Assembly (NCBI RefSeq): GCF_003385775.1
Contig: NZ_QRDP01000004.1
Location: 372,001-436,000 of the forward strand
Length of the DNA: 64,000 bases
Origin: Parasphingopyxis lamellibrachiae
GTDB taxonomy: Bacteria; Pseudomonadota; Alphaproteobacteria; Sphingomonadales; Sphingomonadaceae
Direction of reading: 5' to 3'
In this document: positions 20,665 to 28,863 of the stretch, piece after piece
How positions within the stretch are numbered: the first letter of the stretch is position 1
How the letters are laid out: every line of letters starts with the position of its first letter
Notes under the pieces: model-generated
The model's input: only the letters and a program-made list of their open reading frames with translations
Database searches by the model: none
Told to the model about the DNA's origin: nothing
Program-made: the position numbers and the translations under genes

Positions 20665-21429
20665 ATGAAGATCAGTCTTGTTCCGGCCATATTGGCACCC
20701 ATTGCCCTACTTGCAGCCTGCTCGACGAATAGCGAGCCAGAGCATGCCGCCGAAGGCGATGCCGAGACGAGCGCGCCGGCAGAGGCGACTGTAGGTGATC
20801 CTCTTATGCTGGATACCGACGCCGAAGCGGGTACCGCTTTGATCTCGTCGAACGGATCGGCTGTCTCTTTCGACCCGGAATGCGTGATTACGGAAACCGG
20901 CATTGCGGGTGTGGAAAACCCAGCAACGCTGCACGATTTCGTGGAGTCTTTTCCCGAAACTGCAGCGCTACGCTTTGAACCCGTTTATATGGTCGATTTC
21001 GGAGCGTTGTGCGCCCTTTCCGGCGGGGAGGATGCAATCTGCGTGATTTTCGAAAGCTATGATGTCGAGGAATATGAAGGCGATATCGAAGTCGTGGCGA
21101 TGGGCGTATATGCCGATCAGTGCCGCACCGCTGAAGGCGTCGGCCCGGGGACCAGTATCACGGATGCGGTGGCGGCCTATGGAGCAGCCCGCTTCGGGTT
21201 CAGCTATGACAATGAAGGGCGCGAATATGTGTCATTCGCAGATGCGCCGGACGCCTATAGTTTCCGTGCGGAATCGGTGATTGGCGACGCGATTGAAGGC
21301 GAGGGGTTAAGGGCTCCTGGTCCCCATGGCGGCGACTATACGGGCGTTGAGGGCGATGGCTATTTCGAAACCATGGTCGCTCAGCCCGACGCCGAGCTCT
21401 GGGAAATCTGGATTTCTACACCTCGTTAA
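20665..21429 (+). CDS. Uncharacterised lipoprotein
   Basis: The N-terminus MKISLVPAILAPIALLAACS is a lipoprotein signal with lipobox LAAC (lipidated Cys19), followed by an acidic Ala/Glu/Thr-rich linker and a folded domain from about residue 55 with four further cysteines (near PEC, ALC, ICV and QCR) that could form disulfides. The stretch GPGTSITDAVAAYG resembles a motif in DUF1131-type lipoproteins, but I am not sure of the family. Its last 14 bp overlap the convergent moaB. An AAGAGCGGAGAG precedes the ATG as ribosome binding site. Function unknown. Confidence 0.75.
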   Translation: MKISLVPAILAPIALLAACSTNSEPEHAAEGDAETSAPAEATVGDPLMLDTDAEAGTALISSNGSAVSFDPECVITETGIAGVENPATLHDFVESFPETAALRFEPVYMVDFGALCALSGGEDAICVIFESYDVEEYEGDIEVVAMGVYADQCRTAEGVGPGTSITDAVAAYGAARFGFSYDNEGREYVSFADAPDAYSFRAESVIGDAIEGEGLRAPGPHGGDYTGVEGDGYFETMVAQPDAELWEIWISTPR

Positions 21430-21943
21430 GGCGCGGCATCAACTCGACAAAATTGCAGGGGCTGAATCGACTGTCGAGCTGGGTAGCGAGAATGTCGTCC
21501 CAGCCATCTTTCACCGCGCCGTTTGAGCCGGGCAGGGCGAAAATATAGGTGCCGCGCGCAACGCAGCCGCAAGCACGCGATTGTATGGTGGACGTGCCTA
21601 TCTTTTCATAACTGAGTTGGCGGAACAGTTCGCCAAAACCCGGTATCGGCTTGTCCTGGACGCGTTCCAGCGCTTCGGGAGTGATGTCGCGGCCCGTAAG
21701 CCCGGTTCCGCCGGTTGTGATGATACAGTCGATTTCCGGGTCATCGATCCAGGCATGAAGCCGGGAAACAATTTTCGACATTTCATCGCGGACAATCTGG
21801 CGGGCGCCAAGGGTATGCCCGGCATCGGTCAGTCGCTGTTCAAGGATATCGCCAGAGCTATCCTGCTCCAGATTGCGGGTGTCCGATACCGTGAGGAGCG
21901 CAATCCTGACCGGCCGAAACGTCTTGGATTCGTCAATCGGCAA
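21416..21943 (-). CDS. moaB: Molybdenum cofactor biosynthesis protein MoaB
   Basis: MoaB/MogA-fold protein that acts on molybdopterin (adenylylation) in cofactor synthesis. The fold signatures are [31 protein letters not shown] and [13 protein letters not shown]. The chosen start is a TTG at 21943 ([18 protein letters not shown]) with a GGGAGG 8 nt upstream, giving 175 residues, the family's usual size. A start further upstream would overlap slt by over 40 nt. It follows slt with a short overlap and probably shares its transcript. No other molybdenum cofactor gene is in the window. Confidence 0.9.
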   Translation of the reverse strand: MPIDESKTFRPVRIALLTVSDTRNLEQDSSGDILEQRLTDAGHTLGARQIVRDEMSKIVSRLHAWIDDPEIDCIITTGGTGLTGRDITPEALERVQDKPIPGFGELFRQLSYEKIGTSTIQSRACGCVARGTYIFALPGSNGAVKDGWDDILATQLDSRFSPCNFVELMPRLNEV

Positions 21944-23693
21944 TGCGGGAGCCTCCCTGGCCCGACAGCCGCACGGCAACGGCGCCCGGCGTGCCCGGGA
22001 AGCGCGGCCACATGCCCTGGGCGAGGGCGCTCAGGCTCGTCGCCTCTTCACCGGCATTGCGCTGATACATCCAGTAATTGCGCAGGATGATGGGCACATA
22101 GCCGCGGGTCTCATAAAATGGAATGCTCTCGATATAGAGCAGCGGATCGCCGCGATCGCGCAGGCGGCCCTCCCAGTTCGCTACTGCGCCGGGCCCGGCA
22201 TTGTAGGAAGCGATAACCTTTGGAAGCAGGCCCTGCATTCCCGGGAAATCGCGCATCTGCTCCATATAATGCTGGCCATATGCGATATTGACCTCCGGTA
22301 CGTTCAGCCTCGAGGCGTTGACAGTTTCGCCGCGTTGCCGGGCAATGTCTCGCGCCGTTCCGGGCATGAGCTGAAGCAGGCCGCGTGCGCCGGCCGGGCT
22401 TACAACGTCCGGCCTGAAATTCGATTCCTGCAGGGCATGCGCATAGACGAGCGACCGATCGACGCGCCATCCGCCAACCGGCTGATAGTCCGGGGCAGGG
22501 AAGCGATCGCGGGCCGAAGGATGGTGCGATATCGGCGCATTGCGGGCGAGCCAGAGCTCCGTGTTCGGAAGTTGCAGCTGGTTGGCGAGATCGAGCCAGG
22601 CGTCATGATGATGCGGGTTGCCGATCGTTGCGCCGTGGCGCACATAGGCGCCGGCAAGATCGCGTTCGCCGATCTCGACCAGCGCGATTGCGCGGCGGGC
22701 ATTGGAATAGGTTGCAACCGAATCCCAGCCGGGAGGCAATATCGCACCCGGGGCGTCTGCATCGGCTGTGCCAAGCGCCTGGGCGGCAAGCAGACCGTAA
22801 AACGTCTCGTTCATCCGCGCGGCGGTGCGCAGCAGGTTCTGGACGTTTTCAGGCCGACCGCGCGCCATTTCGGCCCGGGCTGCCCAATAGAGGCCGGCGG
22901 TTCTTTTTTCGCTGTCAGGTGCGCGTCGGCCGACCGACGCAAAGGCATCGGCAGCGGCGTCGTAATCGCCAGCGCGCCACGATGCGAGGCCATCGACCCA
23001 ATCTCCGAATACGGCCCATTCACCTGCGCCGGTACGCGCCTGCCGGGCGAGCCGCTGCGCGTTGCGATCATCGCCTGTCAGATAATAGGACCAGGCAATG
23101 CGCTGGCGTACTTCGGTTAATCCTTCGGGGCTGAGATTACCGCCATATTGGTTGAGCAGATTTTCTGCTTCGCGTGGGCTGTCGTCCACGATCAGGGGGC
23201 GAACGCGGCTGACAAGCGCCCGCGCGGCGCTGTCGCTTCTAACGGGACGTGCCGTTCCCCGGCGTGACGGGCCGGGCATGCGGCGTAGAGCATGGCCTTG
23301 AGGAAGCGCAGGAGCGCGTTCAAGGCCGCGGCCCTGGGCGAGAGTCAGAATGCGCTGGGCATCTGGCAGGTCGGGAAAATCGTTTATCAGGGCGCGAAGC
23401 GGCGCCAGTTCGACACGAGGTGAGCCGGCCGCGAGATAGAGTTCGGCGCGTGCAACGGGATGAAGCACGCTGCGGGGCGCCCGTTCCAACCGTTGCGCGG
23501 CACTCTCCCAGCGGCGGTTATGGATATCGCTGAAAATTTCGCGATAGGCTTCGCGTTCACTGCGGCTTAGAACGGCATCCATGTCTGTCTGTGCGGCGCT
23601 AGTCCCAAGCGCGGGGATACTGGCACTGTCGGAAAGGGCCGGGCTGGCGGCAACGGAAATCAGAGCAGTCGCGGCAAGAAATTTCAGTTTCAC
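21933..23693 (-). CDS. Soluble lytic murein transglycosylase, Slt70-like
   Basis: Periplasmic enzyme cleaving the glycan chain of peptidoglycan with formation of 1,6-anhydro ends. A signal peptide (MKLKFLAATALISVAASPAL, cleavage near residue 22) is followed by a long alpha-superhelical region (about 50-400) and a C-terminal SLT domain. The catalytic glutamate is E423 in ALQESNFRPDVVSPAGARGL, and the motifs GLLQLMPGTA, NIAYGQHYM and ASYNAGPGAV are intact. The length of 586 residues fits Slt70-like proteins. It starts 4 nt from the uracil-DNA glycosylase stop with a one-base class overlap, and moaB follows, so udg-slt-moaB look like one operon. Confidence 0.93.
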   Translation of the reverse strand: MKLKFLAATALISVAASPALSDSASIPALGTSAAQTDMDAVLSRSEREAYREIFSDIHNRRWESAAQRLERAPRSVLHPVARAELYLAAGSPRVELAPLRALINDFPDLPDAQRILTLAQGRGLERAPALPQGHALRRMPGPSRRGTARPVRSDSAARALVSRVRPLIVDDSPREAENLLNQYGGNLSPEGLTEVRQRIAWSYYLTGDDRNAQRLARQARTGAGEWAVFGDWVDGLASWRAGDYDAAADAFASVGRRAPDSEKRTAGLYWAARAEMARGRPENVQNLLRTAARMNETFYGLLAAQALGTADADAPGAILPPGWDSVATYSNARRAIALVEIGERDLAGAYVRHGATIGNPHHHDAWLDLANQLQLPNTELWLARNAPISHHPSARDRFPAPDYQPVGGWRVDRSLVYAHALQESNFRPDVVSPAGARGLLQLMPGTARDIARQRGETVNASRLNVPEVNIAYGQHYMEQMRDFPGMQGLLPKVIASYNAGPGAVANWEGRLRDRGDPLLYIESIPFYETRGYVPIILRNYWMYQRNAGEEATSLSALAQGMWPRFPGTPGAVAVRLSGQGGSRIAD

Positions 23694-24349
23694 GCGGTCA
23701 TTCCTTCGGTCATCATCTGCAGATCCTTCCAGCTTTGCGCCTTCAGGCGCGGTTGCTGGAGCAGGAACCGCGGATGGAAAGTTGCGGTCACCGACACAGT
23801 GCCGCCATCATGGTTAAAATTGTGTTTCGATCCGCGACTTTCATTAAGGCTGGACCCGCAAAAGACACGGCTCGGCGCGTCTCCCATCACGAGGAGCCGT
23901 TCAGGCTGCGCCAGCGCCACATGATGCTTTGCTATCCGGCCAAGCATTTCCAAGCTGTTTGCATCGATTGCGCCGCCGGTAATCCGTGCCGGAGAGAGCG
24001 CAGCTATATAGGTGGAAGCACGATCTCGCCCGATCGCGGCCAGCATCCTGTCAAACAACAACCCGGTGTCGCTGGAAAGGAGCGTCCCCGCTTCCGTGTC
24101 GGCCCTGTCCGGCATGTCGACAAGGATCATCAGCCCGCTTGCCGGATCGCCGATCGTGTCCTGGCGTCCGATCTCCGGAACGCCGATTGAGTCGGTGGAA
24201 AGCAGCCAGCTGCGAAGGCCATCCAGATCGGTGGGCAATTTCGCGGGCAAGGTCGGCGCATCGGGCGTCCCGGTGCTCTTTGGCGCAGCTCGCCTGGCAC
24301 GCGACTTGGGCTCTTCGAGCCAGCTACGCGGTTCGTCGCCAACGATCAC
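23690..24349 (-). CDS. Uracil-DNA glycosylase family protein, start uncertain
   Basis: UDG superfamily (family 4/5-like) base-excision repair protein that removes uracil from DNA. Visible pieces are SGLMILVDMPDRADTEAG (first substrate loop region), TYIAALSPAR, and the closing TATFHPRFLLQQPRLK with the family's HP motif. The only canonical in-frame start is the GTG at 24349, but upstream codons encode SEIENTVGWWRDAGVDV, which looks like the normal N-terminal helix. An ATT at 24403 has an AGGA 8 nt upstream. Alternatively one base has been gained after the ATG at 24434 (reading MDSQAKQDT). The family members usually bind a 4Fe-4S cluster; the cysteine pattern here is sparse, so that is doubtful. 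Confidence 0.78.
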   Translation of the reverse strand: MIVGDEPRSWLEEPKSRARRAAPKSTGTPDAPTLPAKLPTDLDGLRSWLLSTDSIGVPEIGRQDTIGDPASGLMILVDMPDRADTEAGTLLSSDTGLLFDRMLAAIGRDRASTYIAALSPARITGGAIDANSLEMLGRIAKHHVALAQPERLLVMGDAPSRVFCGSSLNESRGSKHNFNHDGGTVSVTATFHPRFLLQQPRLKAQSWKDLQMMTEGMTA

Positions 24350-24547
24350 GTCGACGCCGGCATCGCGCCACCAGCCAACTGTGTTTTCGATCTCGCTGTT
24401 AATCGCCTGTATCCTGCTTCGCTTGACTATCCATAAGGTCCAAGGTTGACGGCGTGGTCAATCGCCGGGCAGTGACTATCTGACAGATTGGTTGCTGGCC
24501 GCGACGATATGAGCGAAGAGCGGTCCTTCGAAGGAGAAAATGCGAAA

Positions 24548-26197
24548 ATGTCCGAACGGGAATCCATGCCTTATGACGTCGTTATTGTCGGCGGAGGTCC
24601 TGCAGGACTGTCCGCAGCGATCCGGCTCAAACAACTTGCCGACGAAACGGGCAAGGAAATCTCGGTCTGTATTCTCGAAAAGGGCAGTGAAGTCGGCGCG
24701 CATATTCTGTCCGGAGCGGTGGTCGATCCACGGGCGCTGGACGAGCTTTTCCCGGATTGGCGGGACTTTGACGACAATCCGCTGACAACTCCGGTTACCG
24801 AAAATCACCACTGGGTGCTCAGCAAGACGAAAAAGTGGGAATTCCCGCACATCGCCATGCCGTCCTTCATGAATAACAAGGGCACCTATACGGTTAGCCT
24901 TGGAAATTTTTGCCGGTGGCTTGCCGGCCGCGCCGAAGCCATGGGAATCGAGATTTTTCCCGGTTTTGCAGCCGCCGAGATTCTCTACAACCAAGATGGC
25001 TCGGTGAAAGGCGTTGCGACCGGCGATATGGGTATTGGCCGGGATGGCGAGAAAAAGCCCGATTACATGCCCGGTATGGAGCTGCACGCCAAATATACCT
25101 TCTTCGCCGAAGGCGTACGCGGACATCTTTCCAAACAGCTAATCCGACAGTTCGAACTCGATGCGAACTCCCAGCCACAAGTCTATGGTCTTGGTATAAA
25201 AGAGCTGTGGGATATCGATCCCGGCAAGCATGTCCCTGGCCGCGTGATCCATACGCAAGGCTGGCCGCTTGACGACGCCAATGGCGGCGGTTTTCTCTAT
25301 CATCAGGAGAATGGGCAGGTCGCGCTCGGTTTCGTTACCTGGCTCAACTATTCCAACCCCTGGCTCTCGCCATTCGAGGAAATGCAGCGCTGGAAACAGC
25401 ATCCGGCAATCCGCGAGACACTGGAGGGTGGAAAGCGCGTTTCCTACGGTGCGCGTGCGATCAACGATGGCGGCTGGCAGTCGGTTCCGAAGCTGGCTTT
25501 TCCCGGTGGCGCGCTGATCGGCTGCTCTGCCGGTTTCGTGAACGTTCCCCGGATCAAGGGCAGCCACACGGCGATGAAAACCGGTATGATGGCCGCTGAA
25601 GCCGCGTTCGAGGCGGTGCAGGCCGAACGCGCTCATGACGAGCTAACCAGCTACGAACAGGCTTATGAGGATAGCTGGGTCTACAAAGAGCTCCGGAAAG
25701 TCCGCAACACGCTGCCTCTGGTCGAGAAATTCGGCAATTTCACAGGGACGCTTCTGGCGGGCATGACGATGTGGGCCGAACATATCGGTATCCGGATGCC
25801 GTTCACGATGAAGCACCACCGGGACAATGAGAGCCTGTGGCGCGCGGATCAGGTCAAGAAGATCGACTATCCCAAACCCGATGGTGTCATCAGCTTCGAC
25901 CGCCTGTCTTCAGTGTTCCTTTCCAACACCAACCACGAAGAAGACCAGCCCGTTCATCTGACGCTCAAGGATCCGGATATACCGATCGAGCACAATCTGC
26001 CGCTCTATGCCGAACCGGCGCAGCGTTACTGTCCGGCGGGCGTGTATGAGGTGGTGGAAGAGGACGGTAGCCCAAGGTTCCAGATCAATGCGCAAAACTG
26101 CGTTCATTGTAAGACCTGCGACATCAAGGACCCGACCCAGAACATCAACTGGGTGGTTCCGGAAGGCGGCGGAGGACCCAACTATCCCAATATGTAA
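24548..26197 (+). CDS. Electron transfer flavoprotein-ubiquinone oxidoreductase
   Basis: Membrane-associated flavoprotein that passes electrons from ETF, reduced by acyl-CoA and other dehydrogenases, to ubiquinone. The FAD-binding motif VVIVGGGPAGLSAA lies at the N-terminus, GxxPRIKGSHTAMKTGMMAAEA in the middle, and the [4Fe-4S] ligands near the C-terminus in CPAGVYEV and NAQNCVHCKTCDIKDP. The ending PEGGGGPNYPNM is typical. Starts in frame also exist at 24488 (TTG) and 24509 (ATG); I prefer 24548 because it gives the family N-terminus MSERESMPYDVVIVGGG, with an AAGGAG 11 nt upstream. It fits with the acyl-CoA ligase at 17 kb in fatty-acid oxidation. Confidence 0.94.
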   Translation: MSERESMPYDVVIVGGGPAGLSAAIRLKQLADETGKEISVCILEKGSEVGAHILSGAVVDPRALDELFPDWRDFDDNPLTTPVTENHHWVLSKTKKWEFPHIAMPSFMNNKGTYTVSLGNFCRWLAGRAEAMGIEIFPGFAAAEILYNQDGSVKGVATGDMGIGRDGEKKPDYMPGMELHAKYTFFAEGVRGHLSKQLIRQFELDANSQPQVYGLGIKELWDIDPGKHVPGRVIHTQGWPLDDANGGGFLYHQENGQVALGFVTWLNYSNPWLSPFEEMQRWKQHPAIRETLEGGKRVSYGARAINDGGWQSVPKLAFPGGALIGCSAGFVNVPRIKGSHTAMKTGMMAAEAAFEAVQAERAHDELTSYEQAYEDSWVYKELRKVRNTLPLVEKFGNFTGTLLAGMTMWAEHIGIRMPFTMKHHRDNESLWRADQVKKIDYPKPDGVISFDRLSSVFLSNTNHEEDQPVHLTLKDPDIPIEHNLPLYAEPAQRYCPAGVYEVVEEDGSPRFQINAQNCVHCKTCDIKDPTQNINWVVPEGGGGPNYPNM

Positions 26198-27836
26198 GCG
26201 TTTCGCGGGCCGGACGGCTGCCGTCCTGATATCCGCGCTGCTTTGCCCGGGCGTCGTGCATGCCAGTAATCCGTATACCGAATATGCACGGGCGCGGGTG
26301 GCCGACGCCTCCGGCCAGATAGGCGTTGCAGCGCGCGGTTATGCCGCAGCGCTAACCGAAGCCCCGTTTGACGAAACGCTGGCGGCTCGCGCCTATCGCC
26401 GGGCTGTTGCCGCCGGGGATCGCGTGCTTGCGCTCCGTGCGGCGCAGACACTGCAAGACGCCGGCGCGCTTCCGCCGGATGGCGCCTTCCTGTTCCTGAT
26501 TGAGGCGCTGGATGACGGCGATTGGGCCGAAGCCCGCCGCATTGTGGACCGTATTGAGGAAGAGGCGCTTTTTGCTTCTCTTGTGCCGGTCATGCGCGCC
26601 TGGATTGCCTTTGGCGCGGGCGATGAAGATCCACTGGTTGCTCTTGCTGCAGGTACCGATGGCGGCATAGCTGCCGCCTATGTCCGCGAACATCGCGCTC
26701 TCCTGCTGCTCGCCATGCGACGGTATGAGGAAGGGGTTGCCGCGACGCTCGCGCTGAGCGAGCTTGGCCCGCCGCGCTTTCTGCGTCTCAGACTGGCGGC
26801 TGCCGCGCGCCTTGCACAGGGGCGGCAGCGTGACGAAGCGCTGGCCTTGCTGCCCGGAGAGAGCCGCGCGGAAACCGCCGCCCGGGCTGTGATAGAGCGT
26901 CGCCGTTCTCTGCCCGGCGCAATCGACAGTGCGTCGGACGGCATCGGCGAAATGTTCGTGCGGCTTGCCGGTGAGATAAACCGGCAAAACGCATCGCAGC
27001 TTGCCCTGACTATCAGCCGTTTCGCTACTTTCGTTGCGCCCGACAATTCGGTTGGCTGGTTTGTCACGAGCAGTATCCTCACCCAGTCGGACCAGAACCA
27101 GGCGGCGCTCGCCGCGCTAGACGGAGTCGGATCCCGCGATCCTTTTCATGCCGATGTCCAGGATATGCGGGTTCAGCTGCTGGCGGAAACGGGCGAACCG
27201 GAGGCGGCTCTGGAACTGGCCCGGTCCCGCGCCGATTCCCGCAACGCAACGGTTGCTGACTGGCAACGCTATGGCGAGCGCTACGCCGCGATGGAAAGCT
27301 ATGACGAGGCGGCGGAAGCCTATGGCCGGGCGGTTTCCCTGGCAGGGGGCGAGAATGCGCCCTGGACCGCGCTGCTCCTCTACGGCGGCGCGCTGCTTGA
27401 CGCCGGACGCTGGGAGGAAGCCCGCCCGGTTCTGGAGCGGGCGGTCGAACTGGCGCCGGATCAGGCCGTTGTGCTGAATTACCTCGGGTATGCGCTGCTC
27501 GAACGACGACAGGATCTTGACTATGCGCAAGAGCTGATAACCCGCGCCAGTCAGCTCAATCCCAACAGTGCGTCGATCACCGATTCTCTCGGCTGGGTTC
27601 ATTTTGTACAGGGAGATCTCGAACGCGCTATCCCGATGCTGGAACGGGCGTCGATTGGTCAGCCTGCGGAACCGACGATCAATGAGCATCTGGGCGACGC
27701 CTATTGGGTTGCCGGGCGGCGACGTGAAGCCCGGCATGCATGGCATGCAGCGCTGGTTTCGGCGGAAGATGAGGTTGCGGCCCGCATCCGTGCGAAGCTC
27801 GATCTCGGTTTGACCGCCGAGACCGCATCGCCCTGA
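26184..27836 (+). CDS. Exported tetratricopeptide-repeat protein, non-canonical start likely
   Basis: About 550 residues of helical repeats with clear TPR units near the C-terminus (YDEAAEAYGRAVSL, RWEEARPVLERAVELAPDQ, LGYALLERRQDLDYAQELI). The sequence CKRFAGRTAAVLISALLCPG followed by VVHA is a good signal peptide. No ATG, GTG or TTG lies just before it; the last canonical in-frame start (26088) would put 30 unrelated residues ahead, inside the ETF-QO gene. An ATC at 26184 has GGAGG 8 nt upstream and overlaps the ETF-QO gene by 14 nt. The stop overlaps the ispE start in TGATG. Probably a periplasmic or outer-membrane assembly factor; function unknown. Confidence 0.78.
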   Translation: MPICKRFAGRTAAVLISALLCPGVVHASNPYTEYARARVADASGQIGVAARGYAAALTEAPFDETLAARAYRRAVAAGDRVLALRAAQTLQDAGALPPDGAFLFLIEALDDGDWAEARRIVDRIEEEALFASLVPVMRAWIAFGAGDEDPLVALAAGTDGGIAAAYVREHRALLLLAMRRYEEGVAATLALSELGPPRFLRLRLAAAARLAQGRQRDEALALLPGESRAETAARAVIERRRSLPGAIDSASDGIGEMFVRLAGEINRQNASQLALTISRFATFVAPDNSVGWFVTSSILTQSDQNQAALAALDGVGSRDPFHADVQDMRVQLLAETGEPEAALELARSRADSRNATVADWQRYGERYAAMESYDEAAEAYGRAVSLAGGENAPWTALLLYGGALLDAGRWEEARPVLERAVELAPDQAVVLNYLGYALLERRQDLDYAQELITRASQLNPNSASITDSLGWVHFVQGDLERAIPMLERASIGQPAEPTINEHLGDAYWVAGRRREARHAWHAALVSAEDEVAARIRAKLDLGLTAETASP

Positions 27837-28690
27837 TGAAGGGCGGGCCTGGGGCATTGCGCGAAACCGCTTTCGCCAAGATCAATCTCGCGCTTCATGT
27901 CCGCGAACGCCTGCCCGATGGCTATCACCGGATCGAAACGCTCTTCGCCTTTTGCAAGGATGGCGATACGCTGGAAGCTGCGCCCGCAGACGATATCAGT
28001 CTCACGATAGATGGGGCCTTTGCGGACGGACTTTCGGCTGGTGAGGACAATCTCGTAATACAGGCGGCCACACAATTGCAGGCTGCCAGTTCATTGGCGT
28101 CCGGCGCGGCGATGCGGTTGACCAAGGCGCTCCCTGTCGCCTCAGGGATAGGCGGCGGGTCGGCAGATGCGGCGGCGGCACTGCGGTTGCTCGCCCGGCT
28201 CTGGAATATCCCTCGCGACAGTCCCGTGATCGGCGAGATTGCGTCCAGCCTCGGCGCGGATGTCCCGGCCTGTTTTCTGTCCGAGACATGTCGCGGAGAC
28301 GGGAAGGGCGACCGATTGGCCCCGCTATCGTCCGACAATCTACGAGAATGCCCGGTCTTGCTCGTGAATCCGGGCTTTGCCGTTCCTACCGGCCCGGTTT
28401 TTGCGGGTTGGGATGGGGCCGACCGGGGAAGTCTGGCACTTTCCGAACCGCTGAAGTGGGATCCCGCATGGCGCAATGACCTGATGGACCCGGCGAAAAC
28501 CGTTGCGCCCGCGATTGGCGATGTTCTGGCCGCGCTGGAAGCGTGTCCAGGTGCGGTTTTCACCCGCATGTCGGGGTCCGGGGCAACCTGTTTTGCCTTG
28601 TTCGATACCGTCGGAGAGTGCGACACTGCGGCCGAAACCCTGATCGCAGAACATGCTGACTGGTGGACGATGCGGTCGCTGCTGCGATGA
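27836..28690 (+). CDS. ispE: 4-diphosphocytidyl-2-C-methyl-D-erythritol kinase
   Basis: GHMP kinase of the non-mevalonate isoprenoid pathway; phosphorylates CDP-ME at the 2-hydroxyl. The substrate motif AFAKINLALHVRERLPDGYH is at residues 12-31, the ATP-binding GHMP motif is LPVASGIGGGSADAAAAL (99-116), and the third motif is FTRMSGSGATCFALF near residue 245. The length of 284 residues is normal. Translationally coupled to the TPR gene by a 1-nt stop/start overlap, and followed by a bidirectional terminator. Confidence 0.96.
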   Translation: MKGGPGALRETAFAKINLALHVRERLPDGYHRIETLFAFCKDGDTLEAAPADDISLTIDGAFADGLSAGEDNLVIQAATQLQAASSLASGAAMRLTKALPVASGIGGGSADAAAALRLLARLWNIPRDSPVIGEIASSLGADVPACFLSETCRGDGKGDRLAPLSSDNLRECPVLLVNPGFAVPTGPVFAGWDGADRGSLALSEPLKWDPAWRNDLMDPAKTVAPAIGDVLAALEACPGAVFTRMSGSGATCFALFDTVGECDTAAETLIAEHADWWTMRSLLR

Positions 28691-28823
28691 AGGTTTTTGT
28701 GCGTTAACCCTGTTTTTCAGCCCTTTGGTAAGTTTTTTGCGTATTATTGGGGCATGAACGGATCAGGCCTTCGCGGCATCGTCCGCCAATGATCTACACT
28801 CCCTCCAGAGTCGTACGTCATTG

Positions 28824-28862
28824 AAACGGGCAGCGGCGCTTCGGTGCAGCTGCCCGTTTCGT
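28824..28862. terminator. Bidirectional rho-independent terminator
   Basis: The arms AAACGGGCAGC (28824-28834) and GCTGCCCGTTT (28849-28859) form an 11-bp stem that ends in T-rich sequence on both strands. It lies between the convergent ispE and DUF885 genes and can serve both. Confidence 0.75.
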
Positions 28863-28863
28863 T

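Noticed and set aside
28754-28792. 12-codon frame (MNGSGLRGIVRQ) after ispE
   Set aside because: No good ribosome binding site, no hydrophobic or regulatory feature, and it sits in a spacer between convergent genes; probably chance.
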